Position numbers and translations under genes: made by a program
Notes under the pieces: generated by a model
The model's input: the letters and a program-made list of their open reading frames with translations, nothing else
The model's database searches: none
What the model was told of the DNA's origin: nothing
Part shown: positions 1 to 10,275 of the stretch, piece by piece
Position numbering within the stretch: the stretch's first letter is position 1
Layout of the letters: every line of letters starts with the position of its first letter
Assembly: GCA_905221605.1 (NCBI GenBank)
Contig: CAJNDS010002165.1
Location: forward strand, 207,001 to 271,000
From: Symbiodinium natans
Lineage: Eukaryota; Sar; Dinophyceae; Suessiales; Symbiodiniaceae
Length of the DNA: 64,000 bases
Reading direction: 5' to 3'

Positions 1-321
1 AAGCACCAAAACGAAACTCCGAAAAACTCTCAATTAAGCCCGCGAGACTGAACTGCTGCATAAACCCTAAACCCTAAACCCTAAACCCTAAACCCTAAAC
101 CCTAAACCCTAGACCCCCGAAACCTGAAACCCTACACCTCAAACCCCTTCAACCCTAAACCCTACTGACCCTAGCACGCACCACAGTGGGGTTGTTCCAT
201 CGAACTCAAAGTCTAAGTGTACGTGTATTCATATATAGGATAACTACACGTAGTAGCCTTGGGACCCCTTTAAGGCCCCACAGGGTACACTGTGCAAGCA
301 CATGGACCCTTTAGGAGTTTC

Positions 322-398
322 TGCTGAGAACGCCGAGCAGTCCGTCGGGAGCGTCTTCCTTGCGCTGCTCATAGGAGCCACATCCAGTCGCGCCATGC
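322..398 (-). CDS. Candidate internal exon, unknown protein
   Basis: On the minus strand an AG|G acceptor precedes 398 and the frame reads MARLDVAPMSSARKTLPTDC and five more residues to a possible GA donor after 322. The segment is 77 nt with an open, GC3-rich frame. It is flanked by hairpin and telomere-like repeats, as exons elsewhere in the window are. The plus strand is also open here, so the strand is inferred mainly from the orientation of better-supported genes. No family is recognised. Confidence 0.3.
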
Positions 399-458
399 CT
401 CGTGGACTACATGATTCCCAAAAGAGCTGTCTACTTCAAAAGGGTTTCTGAATCCCTA

Positions 459-559
459 AGGGTCCATGTACCTCATTATTGAATACTTGGGCCCCAAAGT
501 TCCTACATGGGATGTACGTTAAGGCCCAAGTAATTCCCTATTTAGCTACATGGACCCTT
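459..559. repeat. Palindromic MITE-like element (single copy type)
   Basis: Perfect 13-bp ends AAGGGTCCATGTA (459-471) and its reverse complement (547-559) flank a second inner inverted match, GAATACTTGGGCC at 481-493 against 523-536 with one gap. The unit is about 101 bp and could fold into one long hairpin. It resembles in size and build the other hairpin families in this window, but shares no clear sequence with them. Confidence 0.7.
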
Positions 560-1017
560 GGTGAATTTTGAAAGATGGTCAAATTAGGGTTCAAGGAGTC
601 TCCTGGCGCCTCACGTCCAAGGCATGCTCAAGGAGATCGAAAACGAAGTTTAGGTTTAGGGTTTAGGGTTTAGGGTTCAGGGTTCAGGGTTCAGGGTTTA
701 GGGTTTAGGGTTTAGGGTTTAGGGTTTAGGGTTTAGGGTTTAAGTTTAAGGTTTAGGGTTTAGGGTTTAGGGTTAAACCAACTCTTGCCCTCTTAAGTAC
801 CACATGCGAAATACCTGTGGGAGGAGGAGTCGACATGGCAATGCATCGCATGGCAGCAGCAAAGAGAACCTTTCAACAAAAACAATAAATAAATAAATAG
901 AAAAAATAGGTAAATAAAGAAATAAATGTATTATATATATATATATCGAGCTTGCAACCCTGCATAGTGTTTATCCGTATAGCCTAAACCAAAAAACCCT
1001 AGGCTCAAAAACGCCTT

Positions 1018-1131
1018 CAAGTGAGTGGCTGTCAAAATTTATGATCCTTTTTGGGGTACCCTAAATAGTAGGCGCCGTACTATAATAGAGATCCAAAAAG
1101 GGACCATAATTTTGACAATCACTCAAGTGAG
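1018..1131. repeat. Hairpin family C, copy 1
   Basis: An inverted repeat starts near GAGTGGCTGTCAAAAT and ends near ATTTTGACAATCACTC, with an inner pair around TTTTTGGGG / CCAAAAAGGG. CAAGTGAG occurs on both sides (1018-1025 and 1124-1131) and may be a target-site duplication, though it overlaps the terminal repeat. A second copy lies at 43,394-43,530, where telomere-like repeats interrupt the middle. This copy is uninterrupted, so it shows the original structure. Confidence 0.75.
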
Positions 1132-2015
1132 GTTGGAATGGTGGATGAGCAAGCCTCACGCGCAGAAAGGTCAGTTTTCGGAGCTCAGCAATGGTGATGC
1201 TCGGCAAAAGGGTTCAGAGTCGGGCTTTTATAGGGTTTGGGGTTCAAGAGGTTGGGCTACATAGGGTTTAGGGTTTAGGGTTTAGGGTTTAGGGTTTAGG
1301 GTTCAGGGTTTAGGGTTCAGGGTTTAGAGTTTATTGTGCAGCTCAATTCTCGGCCTGCAACGTAACTTGCGACCCCCACCACCCCTACCCCCACCTGCTA
1401 CCCGCAGAGAAGGCTCCGGCAGCCAAAAACACCGGGACCCCAGGGTTCAGGGTTTAGGGTTTAGGGTTTAGGGTGAATCCAAGCTTCTTGGCCAACAGCC
1501 ACTAAATGGCAACTCTCACCAGCCCGCCTGGGATTTTCCTCGGGCCGTTGCAACCCAAAACTATGAGGCACAATCCCTGAACCAGAAACCCCAACGTCCA
1601 GCAAGCCTTGCAGCCCCCGCCCCCCCCAGGCAGACAAAATAAAAAAAAAGTCCCTGCGCCGGATGGCGCCAAGACAAGCAAAATGCATTGCTGCGCAATG
1701 CCAGGAACCCCCTGTATCACCATTATTTACCCCTGCGCCCTGTATCACACCGCCAAAAAACCCTAAACCCTAAACCCTCAACCCCAAACTCATGTGAAGC
1801 AGGGTTTATATTTCTTGTACCCCCAAAAGGACACCCAATGTATACACTCGCCAACATTAAAAAGGAACCTGATGTACATACACTCACCAAAAACCGAACA
1901 TTAAACCCTGCTTCATGTCCAAAACCAACGCTCTGAACTTGCCCCCCTAAACCCTAAACCCTAAACCCTAAACCCTAAACCCTAAACCCTAAACCCTAAA
2001 CCCTAAACCCCAGGC

Positions 2016-2057
2016 CTCGAAGTGCCCCGCAGAGGTCAAGTTATCCTCCGAGGGGTC
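2016..2057 (-). CDS. Candidate internal exon, unknown protein
   Basis: A 42-nt minus-strand segment with an AG|G acceptor (GGAG|GACC) reads DPSEDNLTSAGHFE in phase 0 and ends at a possible GC donor (GAG|GCCTGG). It abuts CCCTAAA repeats on its downstream side. It is short, and the plus strand is also open, so this is only a candidate. No family is recognised. Confidence 0.3.
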
Positions 2058-2165
2058 CTCCAGAGAAGGATGCAGGACACGAGGCTCAAGGTGTATATAG
2101 ATTAGGGTTTAGGGTTTAGGGTTTAGGGTTTAGGGTCTAGGGTCTAGGGTTTAGGGTTATAGCTT

Positions 2166-2283
2166 ACCCAGAGGGTCCATTTGTAGTGCTAGCCATTGTG
2201 GAACTAGGTACCCAAAAACCATACTAAATAGGGTTTTGGAGTACCTAATTCCATGATAGAACTACAAATTGGACCCTCTGGGT
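2166..2283. repeat. Palindromic MITE-like element (single copy type)
   Basis: The ends ACCCAGAGGGTCC (from 2166) and GGACCCTCTGGGT (to 2283) are perfect inverted repeats. The symmetry continues inward with mismatches (ATTTGTAGT against ACTACAAAT; GGTAC against GTACC). The unit is 118 bp. A TTTAGGG array stops immediately to its left. No coding potential is seen. Confidence 0.75.
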
Positions 2284-2476
2284 TATATACCCTGAACAAT
2301 ATAAGCTCAACGCTGATTAGCGCGATCCCCCTCCCCAATTGTGTGTTGACATGGCATCCCGGAATGTGCGAAGGTTTCGAGTCACCCGAGATATTGGCAG
2401 GATTACTAGCTGTTCTTGCTTGCTGTTTAAACTGTGGCAGTCGGGCAGCCGGAGCACAACTTAAGGGGCAGAAGCC

Positions 2477-3991
2477 CTAAAACCCTTGCTGAGCTGAGTT
2501 GAGCTGCTCTTCCACGGCACTGCTGTCGCCGCCAAAGCCAGCAGGGCCCCAGGTCACCACAGATCCATCAGCCTGGATCGCAGCAAACGACCCTGAAGAA
2601 GCTTGAACGTGCTGCACGTTCTTGAGCTGATCTTCTACGGCACTGCAGTCGCCGCCATAGGCAGCATGGCCCCAGGTCACCACAGAGCCATCGGCCCGGA
2701 TCGCAGCAAAAGCCACGAGTGTAGCTTGCACCTGTTGCACGTTCTTCAGCTGATGCTGTACGGCACTGCTGTCGCCTCCGCATTCAGCATTGCCCCAGGT
2801 CACCACAGATCCATCAGCACGGATCGCAGCAAAGGCCTGTGAAGAAGTTTGCACCTGCTGCACGTTCTTGAGCTGATGTTCTACGGCACTGCAGTCGCCG
2901 CCATAGGCAGCAGGGCCCCAGGTCACCACAGAGCCATCGGCCAGGATCGCAGCAAAAGCCACCTGGCTAGCTTGCAACTGTTGTACGTTCTTCAGCCGAT
3001 GCTGTACGGCACTGCTGTCGCCCCCAAAGGCAGCATGGCCCCAGCTCACCACACATCCATCACCCAGGAGAGCAGCAAACGCCCCATCAGAAGCTTGCAC
3101 GTGCTGCACGTTCTTGAGCTGATCTTCTACGCCACTGCTGTCGCCGCCATAGGCAGCAGGGCCCCAGGTCACCACAGAGCCATCGGCCAGGATCGCAGCA
3201 AAAGCCACCTTGGTAGCTTGCACCTGTTGCACGTTCTTCAGCCGATGTTGTACGGCACTGCTGTCGCCGCCACAGGCAGCATGGCCCCAGGTCACCACAC
3301 ATGCATCACCCAGGAGAGCAGCAAACGCCTGATCAGAAGCTTGCACGTGCTGTACTTTCTTCAGCTGATCTTGAACGGCACTGCTGTCGCCTCCGTAAGC
3401 AGCACTGCCCCAGGTCACCACAGATTCATCAGCTCGGATCGCAGCAAACGCCCCTTCAGAAGCTTGCACCTGCTGCACGTTCTTGAGCTGATCTTGTACG
3501 ATACTGCTGTCGCCGCCACAGCTGGCATGGCCCCAAGTCACCACACATCCATCAGTCCGGATCGCAGCAAACGCCTGTGAAGAAGCTTGCACGTGCTGCA
3601 CGTTCTGTAGCTGATCTTGTACTTCGCTGCTGTTGCCTCTGGGGACTCCGTATTCGCCTCCGTATTCAGCATGGCCCCAGTTCACCACAGATCCATCGCC
3701 CAGGAGTGCAGCAAATGCACCGCCACGGATACGCCAATCTTGTCCAGTGTACTTCCAAGCCGAAAGGCGAACCTGCCCGACATGCAGGGTCAGCACATCA
3801 TGATCTTGCAAACGTGCTCGCTTGACAGTACCGTCGGCCAGTGTATCTCCAGAGGCTGTCAGCAACCTTCCCTTGCCAACTCTCAGGGCGCCCTGGGCTC
3901 TTTGGCACAAGCTGGTGACCGACTCTTCCGGTTCCGTTGTCAAAGTCATGCTCGCGCCACTCAGGAGGTGCACATGGACTGAAATCGACAT
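2477..3991 (-). CDS. RCC1-like repeat protein with ubiquitin-like N-terminus
   Basis: This intronless frame of 504 codons ends in QQGF-stop. Residues 1-70 (MSISVHVHLLSGASMTL..., TLADGTVKRARLQDHDVLTL) look like a ubiquitin-like fold. From about residue 90 there are ten tandem repeats of 41 residues (123 bp), each of the form AAIxADGSVVTWGxAxYGGD followed by SSAVQxQLKNVQxVQAS; the first has a short insertion (EYGVPRGN). Such proteins are abundant in Symbiodinium genomes and are usually annotated as HERC2-like or RCC1 beta-propellers. The blades here are shorter than classical RCC1 repeats, so a true seven-bladed propeller is not assured. Function may be protein binding, but this is inference. 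The start ATG is kept because it opens directly on the ubiquitin-like segment. Open frames on the other strand across this span are shadows of the 123-bp repeat. Its lack of introns contrasts with all minus-strand neighbours and suggests a retrocopy. Confidence 0.9.
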   Translation of the reverse strand: MSISVHVHLLSGASMTLTTEPEESVTSLCQRAQGALRVGKGRLLTASGDTLADGTVKRARLQDHDVLTLHVGQVRLSAWKYTGQDWRIRGGAFAALLGDGSVVNWGHAEYGGEYGVPRGNSSEVQDQLQNVQHVQASSQAFAAIRTDGCVVTWGHASCGGDSSIVQDQLKNVQQVQASEGAFAAIRADESVVTWGSAAYGGDSSAVQDQLKKVQHVQASDQAFAALLGDACVVTWGHAACGGDSSAVQHRLKNVQQVQATKVAFAAILADGSVVTWGPAAYGGDSSGVEDQLKNVQHVQASDGAFAALLGDGCVVSWGHAAFGGDSSAVQHRLKNVQQLQASQVAFAAILADGSVVTWGPAAYGGDCSAVEHQLKNVQQVQTSSQAFAAIRADGSVVTWGNAECGGDSSAVQHQLKNVQQVQATLVAFAAIRADGSVVTWGHAAYGGDCSAVEDQLKNVQHVQASSGSFAAIQADGSVVTWGPAGFGGDSSAVEEQLNSAQQGF

Positions 3992-4680
3992 GATGCCGCC
4001 TCAGGCGCCACGCCTCGACACTCAGAAGCCTGAAGCGCGCTTGACTTGTGGACTGCACCAACAACCTTGCAGGTGACAAACATCAACAACTAAAAGCCCC
4101 TAGCCCCTAAGCCCTAACCCCTAAACCCTCCTACAATTCGCACTTCACAAGCCACTCCACAGCTGCACTTGAAGCCAAACGAGCCGAAACATGGTAAGGG
4201 TTTAGGGTTTAGGGTTTAGGGTTCAGGGTTTAGGGTTCAAGGGTTGTGCTTTGCTGTGTTGCCTGCCAGCTGGCGGTACATGCGCTTTGGACGCGAACGC
4301 GCAGAAAACGAGGATGACTAGCTACAGAGCAGGGGACTTTGCTTCTCGCCCCTAAACCCTAAACCCTAAACCCTAAACCCTAAACCCTAAACCCTAAACC
4401 CCTGGTTTATAGGGCTTAGGGTTTAGAGTTTAGGTGGTAGAGGTGGCTGTGAGCCCTTGCAAAAGCTGACCCAACCACCCTTCCTGGAGCCCGCAGCCCC
4501 TGTACCAAAGCCCCTGACCCCCCCCCCAACCTGAAAATCCCCAATGCCCCGATACTCTGAACCGCCACAACCCTCAGCCGTGTAATCCGATAATCCCTAA
4601 ACCCTAAACCCTAAACCCTAAACCCTAAACCCTAAACCCTAAACCCTAAACCCTAAACCCTAAACCCTGTCCTCCGGAAC

Positions 4681-4739
4681 TCGTGTGTCTTCTAGCTTGG
4701 CTTCGCCCGCAGCTCTCGCTGAGCTCAACGATGGAGAGC
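4681..4739 (-). CDS. Candidate internal exon, unknown protein
   Basis: A minus-strand segment of 59 nt begins after an AG|G acceptor (AAGAG|GCTC) in phase 1, reads SPSLSSARAAGEAKLEDTR, and ends at a GT donor (CGA|GTTCCG). It is flanked on its downstream side by a CCCTAAA array. The plus strand is also open, so the strand is inferred. No family is recognised. Confidence 0.35.
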
Positions 4740-5710
4740 CTCTTACAGCCCAAGGTTTTGGCCTTTTAGGGCTCAGGGCTTGGAGATTGTGGTTTTTGTG
4801 AATGTGTTACTCGTACTTCTAGGGGCTCAAGGTTTTCTTGGGCACTTTCTGGATTTGGGAACTGTTCTGAGCCAGACGGGGATGCTTCCGGACTTGCACC
4901 CACATTCAACCCTCAACTTTACAACCTAAACCCTAAAACCCTAAACCTCTAAACCCCTAAACCTCTAAACCTCTAAACCCTAAACCCTAAAACCCTAAAC
5001 CCCTAAACCTCTAAACCTCTAAACCCTAAACCCTAAACCCTAAACCTTCCTCTCCGGTCAGCTTGGGGGGCCCTAAACCCTAAGCCCTAAAGCTGGCGGC
5101 TTCGAGCCGAAGTCCGACAGAAGCGCTTTAAACAACCCTTACTGGGAGGGTTTAGGGTTTAGGGTTTAGGGTTACTTATGAACCAGTTGTTTTATAAACC
5201 CTTATAAGCCCTAAACGTCTAAGGGGTTACGTTTTAGGGTTTAGGGTATAACGTTTAGGGTTTAGGGTGGTCTAATAAGGGTTTAGGGTTTAGGGTTTAG
5301 GGTTTAGGGTTGCCCTATACACTAAACGTCTAAACCCGACTCCTAAACGTCTAAACCCTCTAACCCCCCCAAAAAAAAACGCATTTAGGGAAAACGGATG
5401 AGAGGGCTGAGTCCCTTAACATAGGAGGTAGGGATGTAGGTTCAGGGTTTAGGGTTTAGGGTAGGGTTTAGGGTGACACTTTTAGGGTGTCGGGCTTTAA
5501 CCGGATTGGTTCTAGTGCATTGGCCTGACCCCTCCAAAAAGCTCGCGAACCGAGATCAACGCTGTAACCCTAAACCCTAAACCCTAAACCCTAAACCCTA
5601 AACCCTAAACCCTAAACCCTAAACCCTAAACCCTAAACCCTAAACCCTAAACCCCTAAACCCCTAAACCCCTAACCCTAACCCTAAACCCTAAACCCCAG
5701 ACCCTCAAGC

Positions 5711-5744
5711 CTCTTCTCCCAAGCCGGCCCTGCTTCTTGCCGAC
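5711..5744 (-). CDS. Candidate small exon, basic peptide
   Basis: 34 nt on the minus strand after CTGAG|GTC read VGKKQGRLGRR and end at a GC donor (AGAG|GCTTG). The spacer sits between a CCCTAAA array (5565-5697) and a TTTAGGG array (5773-5826). It is too short for any family call. Confidence 0.25.
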
Positions 5745-6791
5745 CTCAGGCTCCAAGCACTTTCATGCAGCCCAGGGTTTAGGGTTTAGGGTTTAGGGTT
5801 TAGGGTTTAGGGTTTAGGGTTTAGGGGTTTCGGGCTTCGAGGTTTAGCGTTTAGGGGGTTTAGGCTTCAGGGCTTCTCAGACCCAACGACCATTCTGTCT
5901 GCATGTTGTGGGTTTAGGGTTTAGGGTTTAGGGTTTAGGGTTTAGGGTTTAGGGTTTAGGGTTTAGGGTTTCGGGTTTAGGGTGCAATTCAAGTGGCTTC
6001 CTAAGGGTGCACAAGGGTACCCCAAGCTAAATGCTTTGCATGTTTCTGGGGAGTGCCGGTTTGCGAACACAAACGAGTCCATAAAAGAAGACCCCTAAAC
6101 CCTAAACCCTAAACCCTAAACCCTAAACCCTAAACCCTAGGCCCAAGCTCTCAACCCAGGTAAGGAATCGAGGCTTTCCGTGTGTGTCTTCAGGTTCAAC
6201 CCGAAGCATTGCTAGGGTACCTAGACCCCCCCCCCCCCCCCCAAAGCACGCACAAGAACTGCCCAAGGCTCCCTGAACCCCTAACACCCAAAACACACGC
6301 GGCGTCTTTTGTTGAAAGCCCGGTGCCGGGCAGCTGCGTTGACTGCTCATTGGGTTTAGTTGGGGTTTCGGGTTTCGGGTTTAGGGTTTCGGGTCTGGGT
6401 TTTGGCTTTAGGGTCAGGCTTTCGGTTTCTATGCCCCCCCTTGAACCAGCAAAACTTGCTTCACATTTCAGGTCAAGAAGACATAACACACTCAGCTCCT
6501 AAAGACCCTAAACCCTAAACCCTAAACCCTAACCCCTAGCCCCTAAACCCTAAATCTAAAAGGGCTTCTCGACCCAAGAGCAACCTAGGAATACAAAATC
6601 CTTTTTTTGTTTACAGGGGCTAAGAAGGGAACCTAAGCCCTGCCTTTTGCTTAGCATTTCTTTCAGGGCTTCATATCCATGAAGCACAAACCCAAACTTT
6701 TCCAGGGGACTGAACCCTAAACCCTAAACCCTAAACCCTAAACCCTAAACGCTAAAAGGCATCGTCGGCTCTGGGCACGATTCCGGCACAC

Positions 6792-6833
6792 CGATGGGCC
6801 CGGCCAGTCGACTCTGCCCACTGCACTCCGACC
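6792..6833 (-). CDS. Candidate small exon
   Basis: 42 nt on the minus strand after TTGAG|GGT read GRSAVGRVDWPGPS in phase 0 and end at a GT donor (TCG|GTGTG). The 8-mer TTTAGGGG array begins 10 bp to the right. No family is recognised. Confidence 0.25.
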
Positions 6834-6842
6834 CTCAAACTG

Positions 6843-7022
6843 GTTGGGTTTAGGGTTTAGGGGTTTAGGGTTAGGGGTTTAGGGGTTTAGGGGTTTAGGG
6901 GTTTAGGGGTTTAGGGGTTTAGGGGTTTAGGGGTTTAGGGGTTTAGGGGTTTAGGGGTTTAGGGGTTTAGGGGTTTAGGGGTTTAGGGGTTTAGGGGTTT
7001 AGGGGTTTAGGGGTTTAGGGGT
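6843..7022 (+). repeat. TTTAGGGG 8-mer variant array
   Basis: About twenty near-perfect copies of the 8-mer TTTAGGGG follow two ordinary TTTAGGG units. The homogeneity of the 8-mer, unlike the mixed 7-mer arrays nearby, points to local tandem expansion of a variant unit rather than telomerase templated by the standard repeat. A smaller array of the same 8-mer lies at about 57,060-57,125. Confidence 0.95.
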
Positions 7023-7263
7023 TCTCTCTCAGATGACAGTGGCATAGTAGCAGGAATTTAGGGTTTAGGGTTTAGGATTTCGGGTTTTGTAAAGTTTGAT
7101 GAGGATGATAGCGACATCATCTGGGCTTTGGGCTTCGGGTCCTTTGAGGGTCCAGAGGCGCAACTACCGGCGCTGAGGCCTCGCAGCATCGTGCACGCAA
7201 GCATTGCGCACGCGATGCCGCTGGCGCTCCAAATTCTTGCAGCTCACCAGGTCGCTTCCTTAC

Positions 7264-7304
7264 ATCACGAGGCCGATTTTTGGGCGCCTTTGCTGTATCA
7301 CGGC
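7264..7304 (-). CDS. Candidate internal exon, unknown protein
   Basis: A minus-strand segment of 41 nt begins after GCAAG|GCC and reads AVIQQRRPKIGLV, ending two bases into a codon at a canonical donor (AT|GTAAGG). The GTAAGG donor and AG|G acceptor together make this one of the better isolated exon candidates. Longer plus-strand open frames cover the same DNA but lack conserved features. No family is recognised. Confidence 0.4.
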
Positions 7305-7403
7305 CTTGCGTCTGGCAACTGGCGTATCAGGAACTTCCCCCCAAAAAGGGACCAGAATCCAAAGAGTTGCCGTTTCGGCCGTCCACCAGGGCTCGCGAAA
7401 CAC

Positions 7404-7450
7404 CTCAAGGCCAACCAGGCAGTCCAGTGCATCTTCGCTTTTCGGAGGAC
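7404..7450 (-). CDS. Candidate internal exon, unknown protein
   Basis: 47 nt on the minus strand after GCTAG|GTC read VLRKAKMHWTAWLAL plus two bases, ending at a GT donor (AG|GTGTTT). It lies about 100 bp upstream (in gene direction) of the 7264-7304 exon, but their phases do not join directly, so a further exon would be needed between them. No family is recognised. Confidence 0.35.
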
Positions 7451-8639
7451 CTAGCGCGCACCATCTCGGCCAAGGCGAAAAAGGGTCGGATCCTCAGACA
7501 TCTCGGTGGCCGTCGGAGCTCTGCCTCTGTGGCGGGATGAAGAGGACCTGAGCTCAAGGATCTGGTGCTTGGCATCAGCTTCATTGAACTGATTCTTGGA
7601 TAGGGCTTGGGGTTCAGGGGTTCAATTAAGGGCACACGGCTCATCATGTCCCCCCATACATGAAAGCTTTGGGCTTTGGGCGTAGGGTTTTTGAAGCAAA
7701 AGAACAAAGCATGGGTAGTGCGGGGTTGAAAGCCAAATGCTCGGTCTTCGGGGTGCACGTTGCGAGCTCAACCCAGAAGCCCCCAAAAAATCAATTAAAA
7801 CCCGAAAAAAAAACCTGAACACCCTAAAAGCCCCAATCGCCCCACAAACCCTGAGGGTTTGGGGCTTAGGGTTTAGGGGTCTCACGGCGTGTGGCTTCGT
7901 GAGCGGCTCAGCCGTCCAGGTTGAACTCCTGTGGCAGGGATGCACGCGGCAGGTCTATGGGGCGGTTTTTTGGCCGGGCTTCCCTAAACCCCAAACCCTA
8001 CACCCTAACAGCCAACACCCAACTCCCAACACCCTAAACCCTAAACCCTAAACCGAAACCCTAAACAACTAAACCCTAGACGAGTTGGGCTCTCCGCGGC
8101 GTTCTTGGAGGGCCACGGGGCCTTGGTCTTTAGATCAGAGGCCTGAAAGATCATATATGGGGGGGCTTCCTATAATCGGGGTACCCCTTGCTACCCCCAA
8201 GTAGAGTAGGATCCCCTTTAAACAGGGTATCTCTAAAATCGGAAACCCCCATGTCGGATTGGGGTTTCGGGCATTAGGGGCCTTTTGAAGTGGGTTCCTG
8301 AACCCTGAACCCTGAACCCTGAACCCTGAACCCTGAACCCTGAACTCTAAACCCAACCCTTTCACATAGAGGGGGAATGCGGAAGAGCGGGAAGAATGAG
8401 CTGACGCCAGAAACCCCACAAATTCCCTAAACTGCCCTACCCCAAACCCTAAACCCTAAACCGCGTGGAAGGCCTTTGGAGCTTCGGAGTGGCTTTAGGG
8501 TTTAAGGCCCCGAAGACCCTAAACATGCAAACTCCTCAACCCTAAACCCTAAACCCTAAACCCTAAACCCGAAACCCTAAACCCTAAACCCTAACCTGCA
8601 AACCCAAGCCAGAACCCTAAGCCAAAAGCCAGAACCCGC

Positions 8640-8705
8640 CTTCTGCACCAGGAGAGCCAGATGGTCGCGCTTGCTACTGAGGGACTGGAGTTCGGTCATC
8701 GGCAC
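8640..8705 (-). CDS. Candidate exon, helical segment
   Basis: 66 nt on the minus strand after CACAAG|GTG read VPMTELQSLSSKRDHLALLV and QK in phase 0 and end at a GC donor (AAG|GCGGG). The heptad-like hydrophobic spacing suggests an amphipathic helix or coiled coil. It joins in phase with the upstream candidate 8984-9043. The opposite strand is also open. Confidence 0.4.
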
Positions 8706-8983
8706 CTTGTGCCTCGCGGGTTGAGGGGTGTAGGGTTTAGGGTTTAGGGTTTAGGGGTTTAGGGCTTAGGGGTTTAGGGTTTAGGGTTTAGGGTTTTGAG
8801 GGCTTGGGGTTTAAGGTCTAGGACGGTTCAGGGTCTTAGGGTTTTAGGATGTTTTAAGGCCTTAGGGTTTTAGGATGTTTTTAGGGTCTTAGGGTTCCTG
8901 TGCATGGGTGGGTTTAGGGTTTAGGGTTTAGGGTTTAGAGTTTAGGGTTTAGGGTTTAGGGTTTAGGGTTTAGGGATTTGGGC

Positions 8984-9043
8984 TGCAGATGATGCGTGGC
9001 GAGCGTCTTCCACCTCAGCTGGTGCTTCAGCGATTGCTTCTGC
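8984..9043 (-). CDS. Candidate exon, Ala/Glu-rich segment
   Basis: 60 nt on the minus strand after CTGAG|GCA read AEAIAEAPAEVEDARHASSA in phase 0 and end at a GC donor (GCA|GCC). It joins in frame to 8640-8705, giving an acidic, helical stretch. No family is recognised. Confidence 0.35.
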
Positions 9044-9666
9044 CTCAGTTGCCCTGCACATAGCCCTCTCAGTTCCCCTAAACCCAAAAAACTCCAAACC
9101 CTAAACCCGAAAGCATCTGCACCGCTACACTCGCACTCTTGAAAAGTCTAAGCAGGCAAATGCACTAGGCTCGAAAGACCCCAACCGCGGAGAGTTTGAC
9201 TAAGGAACCATGAACCCTCAACAAGCCCTACAAGCCCCCAGAAGGAAACAACAAAAAAAGGCCCTCAAAATTGAAATGCCGCAAAACGATGCCGAAAAGA
9301 TAAGAAGCCTGGGTCAGAAACCCTAGCCCATGAAATACCAAAGCCCTAAGCCCTAAACCCTAATGGGAGAGGTAGAGTTCGAAGCCCCAGACCCTGGAAA
9401 GCCCTTAACCCCTGAACCTTCAACCCTAAACCCTAGACCCTAAACCCTAAACCCTAAACCCTGAACCCTGAACCCTGTAGGCGAGGAGGCTGATCTGGAA
9501 GCCCTAAACCTGACGAAACCGCCCGAAACCCTCAAGTCCAGAAGCCGCAGAAGTCTAAGGCAGGAAGAAGGGTTTAGGGTTTAGGGTTTAGGGTTTAGGG
9601 TTTAGGGTTTAGGGTTTAGGGTTTAGGGTTTAGGGTTTAGGGTTTAGGGTTAGGGTTTAGGGTTTA

Positions 9667-10275
9667 CCTGGACCTTCTGCGTACGCGAAAAAATGGGCCA
9701 CAAGCCAAATTTGCACCAAAAACAGCCAAGATGCTCCAAAACAAGCGTTTTTGAACAAAACAGCCATGACAAACAAAAACAGCCTTTTTCCTGGCGAGGG
9801 CGCGCGCACCCAAATGCAAAGCGACAAAATGCTTCAGGGTTCCTTCTGCATAGCGCGTGTCGACCAGAGGTTTGCTTCTGATGTCGTGACAATGTGAGCT
9901 ACAGGTCAGGGTTCTCAACTGTTTCAGCGAGACAAGAACTGAACTCCGGCAAATTCCGCCTTTTTTCCGGCAAATTCCGCCTTTTTTCCGGCCATTTCCG
10001 CCTTTTCCTTCAGGCTTGGCTTCAGGTTTGCGTGTCGTTTGAATTTGCAAATTCAGGGTTCCTGCTTGTGGCTTCAGGCTTCCGTTTCTTCAACAAGCAA
10101 GAATCCGCAGAAAACGTAGAAATGGAAGGTCCTCGAGTTGAACACCGTCACAAATTTCAAAGTAGCCTTTTTGTCGGCTGCCTAGCCAAATTCCGCCTTG
10201 CGGGCTGTTTTTGGGTCCATGTCTTGAAAAAGGCTGTTTTCATGGAAAGGCTGTTTTTTCACGTCATTTGAAGGC
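9667..10275. other. Unique spacer with inverted and direct short repeats
   Basis: About 600 bp free of telomere-like repeats. The left half repeats AAAACAGCC (near 9,718, 9,760 and 9,777) and the right half carries the complement GGCTGTTTT (near 10,229 and 10,247), giving a loose large palindrome. In the middle, AAATTCCGCCTTTTTTCCGG is repeated about three times (9,950-10,015). Both strands have open frames (about 125 codons) that are low in complexity and follow the repeats, so no gene is called. Confidence 0.6.

Larger units (their letters stand above)
61..2160. repeat. Interstitial telomere-like arrays, left end
   Basis: This stretch has arrays of the 7-mer CCCTAAA/TTTAGGG at about 63-110 (CCCTAAA), 651-775 (TTTAGGG), 1262-1330 (TTTAGGG), 1948-2009 (CCCTAAA) and 2103-2160 (TTTAGGG). 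Orientation changes between arrays, and single-base variants such as TTCAGGG and TCTAGGG are common. Unique sequence lies on both sides of every array, so this is not a chromosome end in the ordinary sense. Between arrays lie hairpin elements and short coding-like segments, listed separately; no other gene is seen here. Confidence 0.95.
4080..6780. repeat. Cluster of telomere-like arrays in both orientations
   Basis: Main arrays: CCCTAAA at 4355-4400, 4595-4668, 4920-5045 (mixed CCCTAAA and CTCTAAA), 5565-5697, 6091-6140 and 6503-6552; TTTAGGG at 4197-4235, 5150-5172, 5280-5310, 5440-5475, 5773-5826 and 5911-5980. The sequence between arrays is 50-150 bp of higher-complexity DNA. Two of these spacers are listed as exon candidates (4681-4739 and 5711-5744). 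A C tract lies at 6226-6242. Nothing else was recognised. Confidence 0.9.
7560..9667. repeat. Array-rich stretch with two exon candidates
   Basis: This stretch holds short telomere-like arrays (8,005-8,060 CCCTAAA; 8,290-8,350 CCCTGAA variant; 8,540-8,595 CCCTAAA; 8,727-8,800 and 8,910-8,980 TTTAGGG; 9,420-9,478 CCCTAAA; 9,570-9,667 TTTAGGG). Spacers include two phase-compatible exon candidates at 8640-8705 and 8984-9043. A weak inverted repeat lies near 8,160-8,255. Nothing else is recognised. Confidence 0.85.

Noticed and set aside
1-111. Left edge as a true telomere
   Set aside because: The array at 63-110 is short, begins after unique sequence, and similar arrays in both orientations continue for 60 kb, so nothing marks a chromosome end here.
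7128-7551. Plus-strand frame of about 108 codons as a gene
   Set aside because: Minus-strand segments in the same place carry AG|G acceptors and GT donors, including GTAAGG, and fit the orientation of neighbouring genes; the plus frame has no motif.
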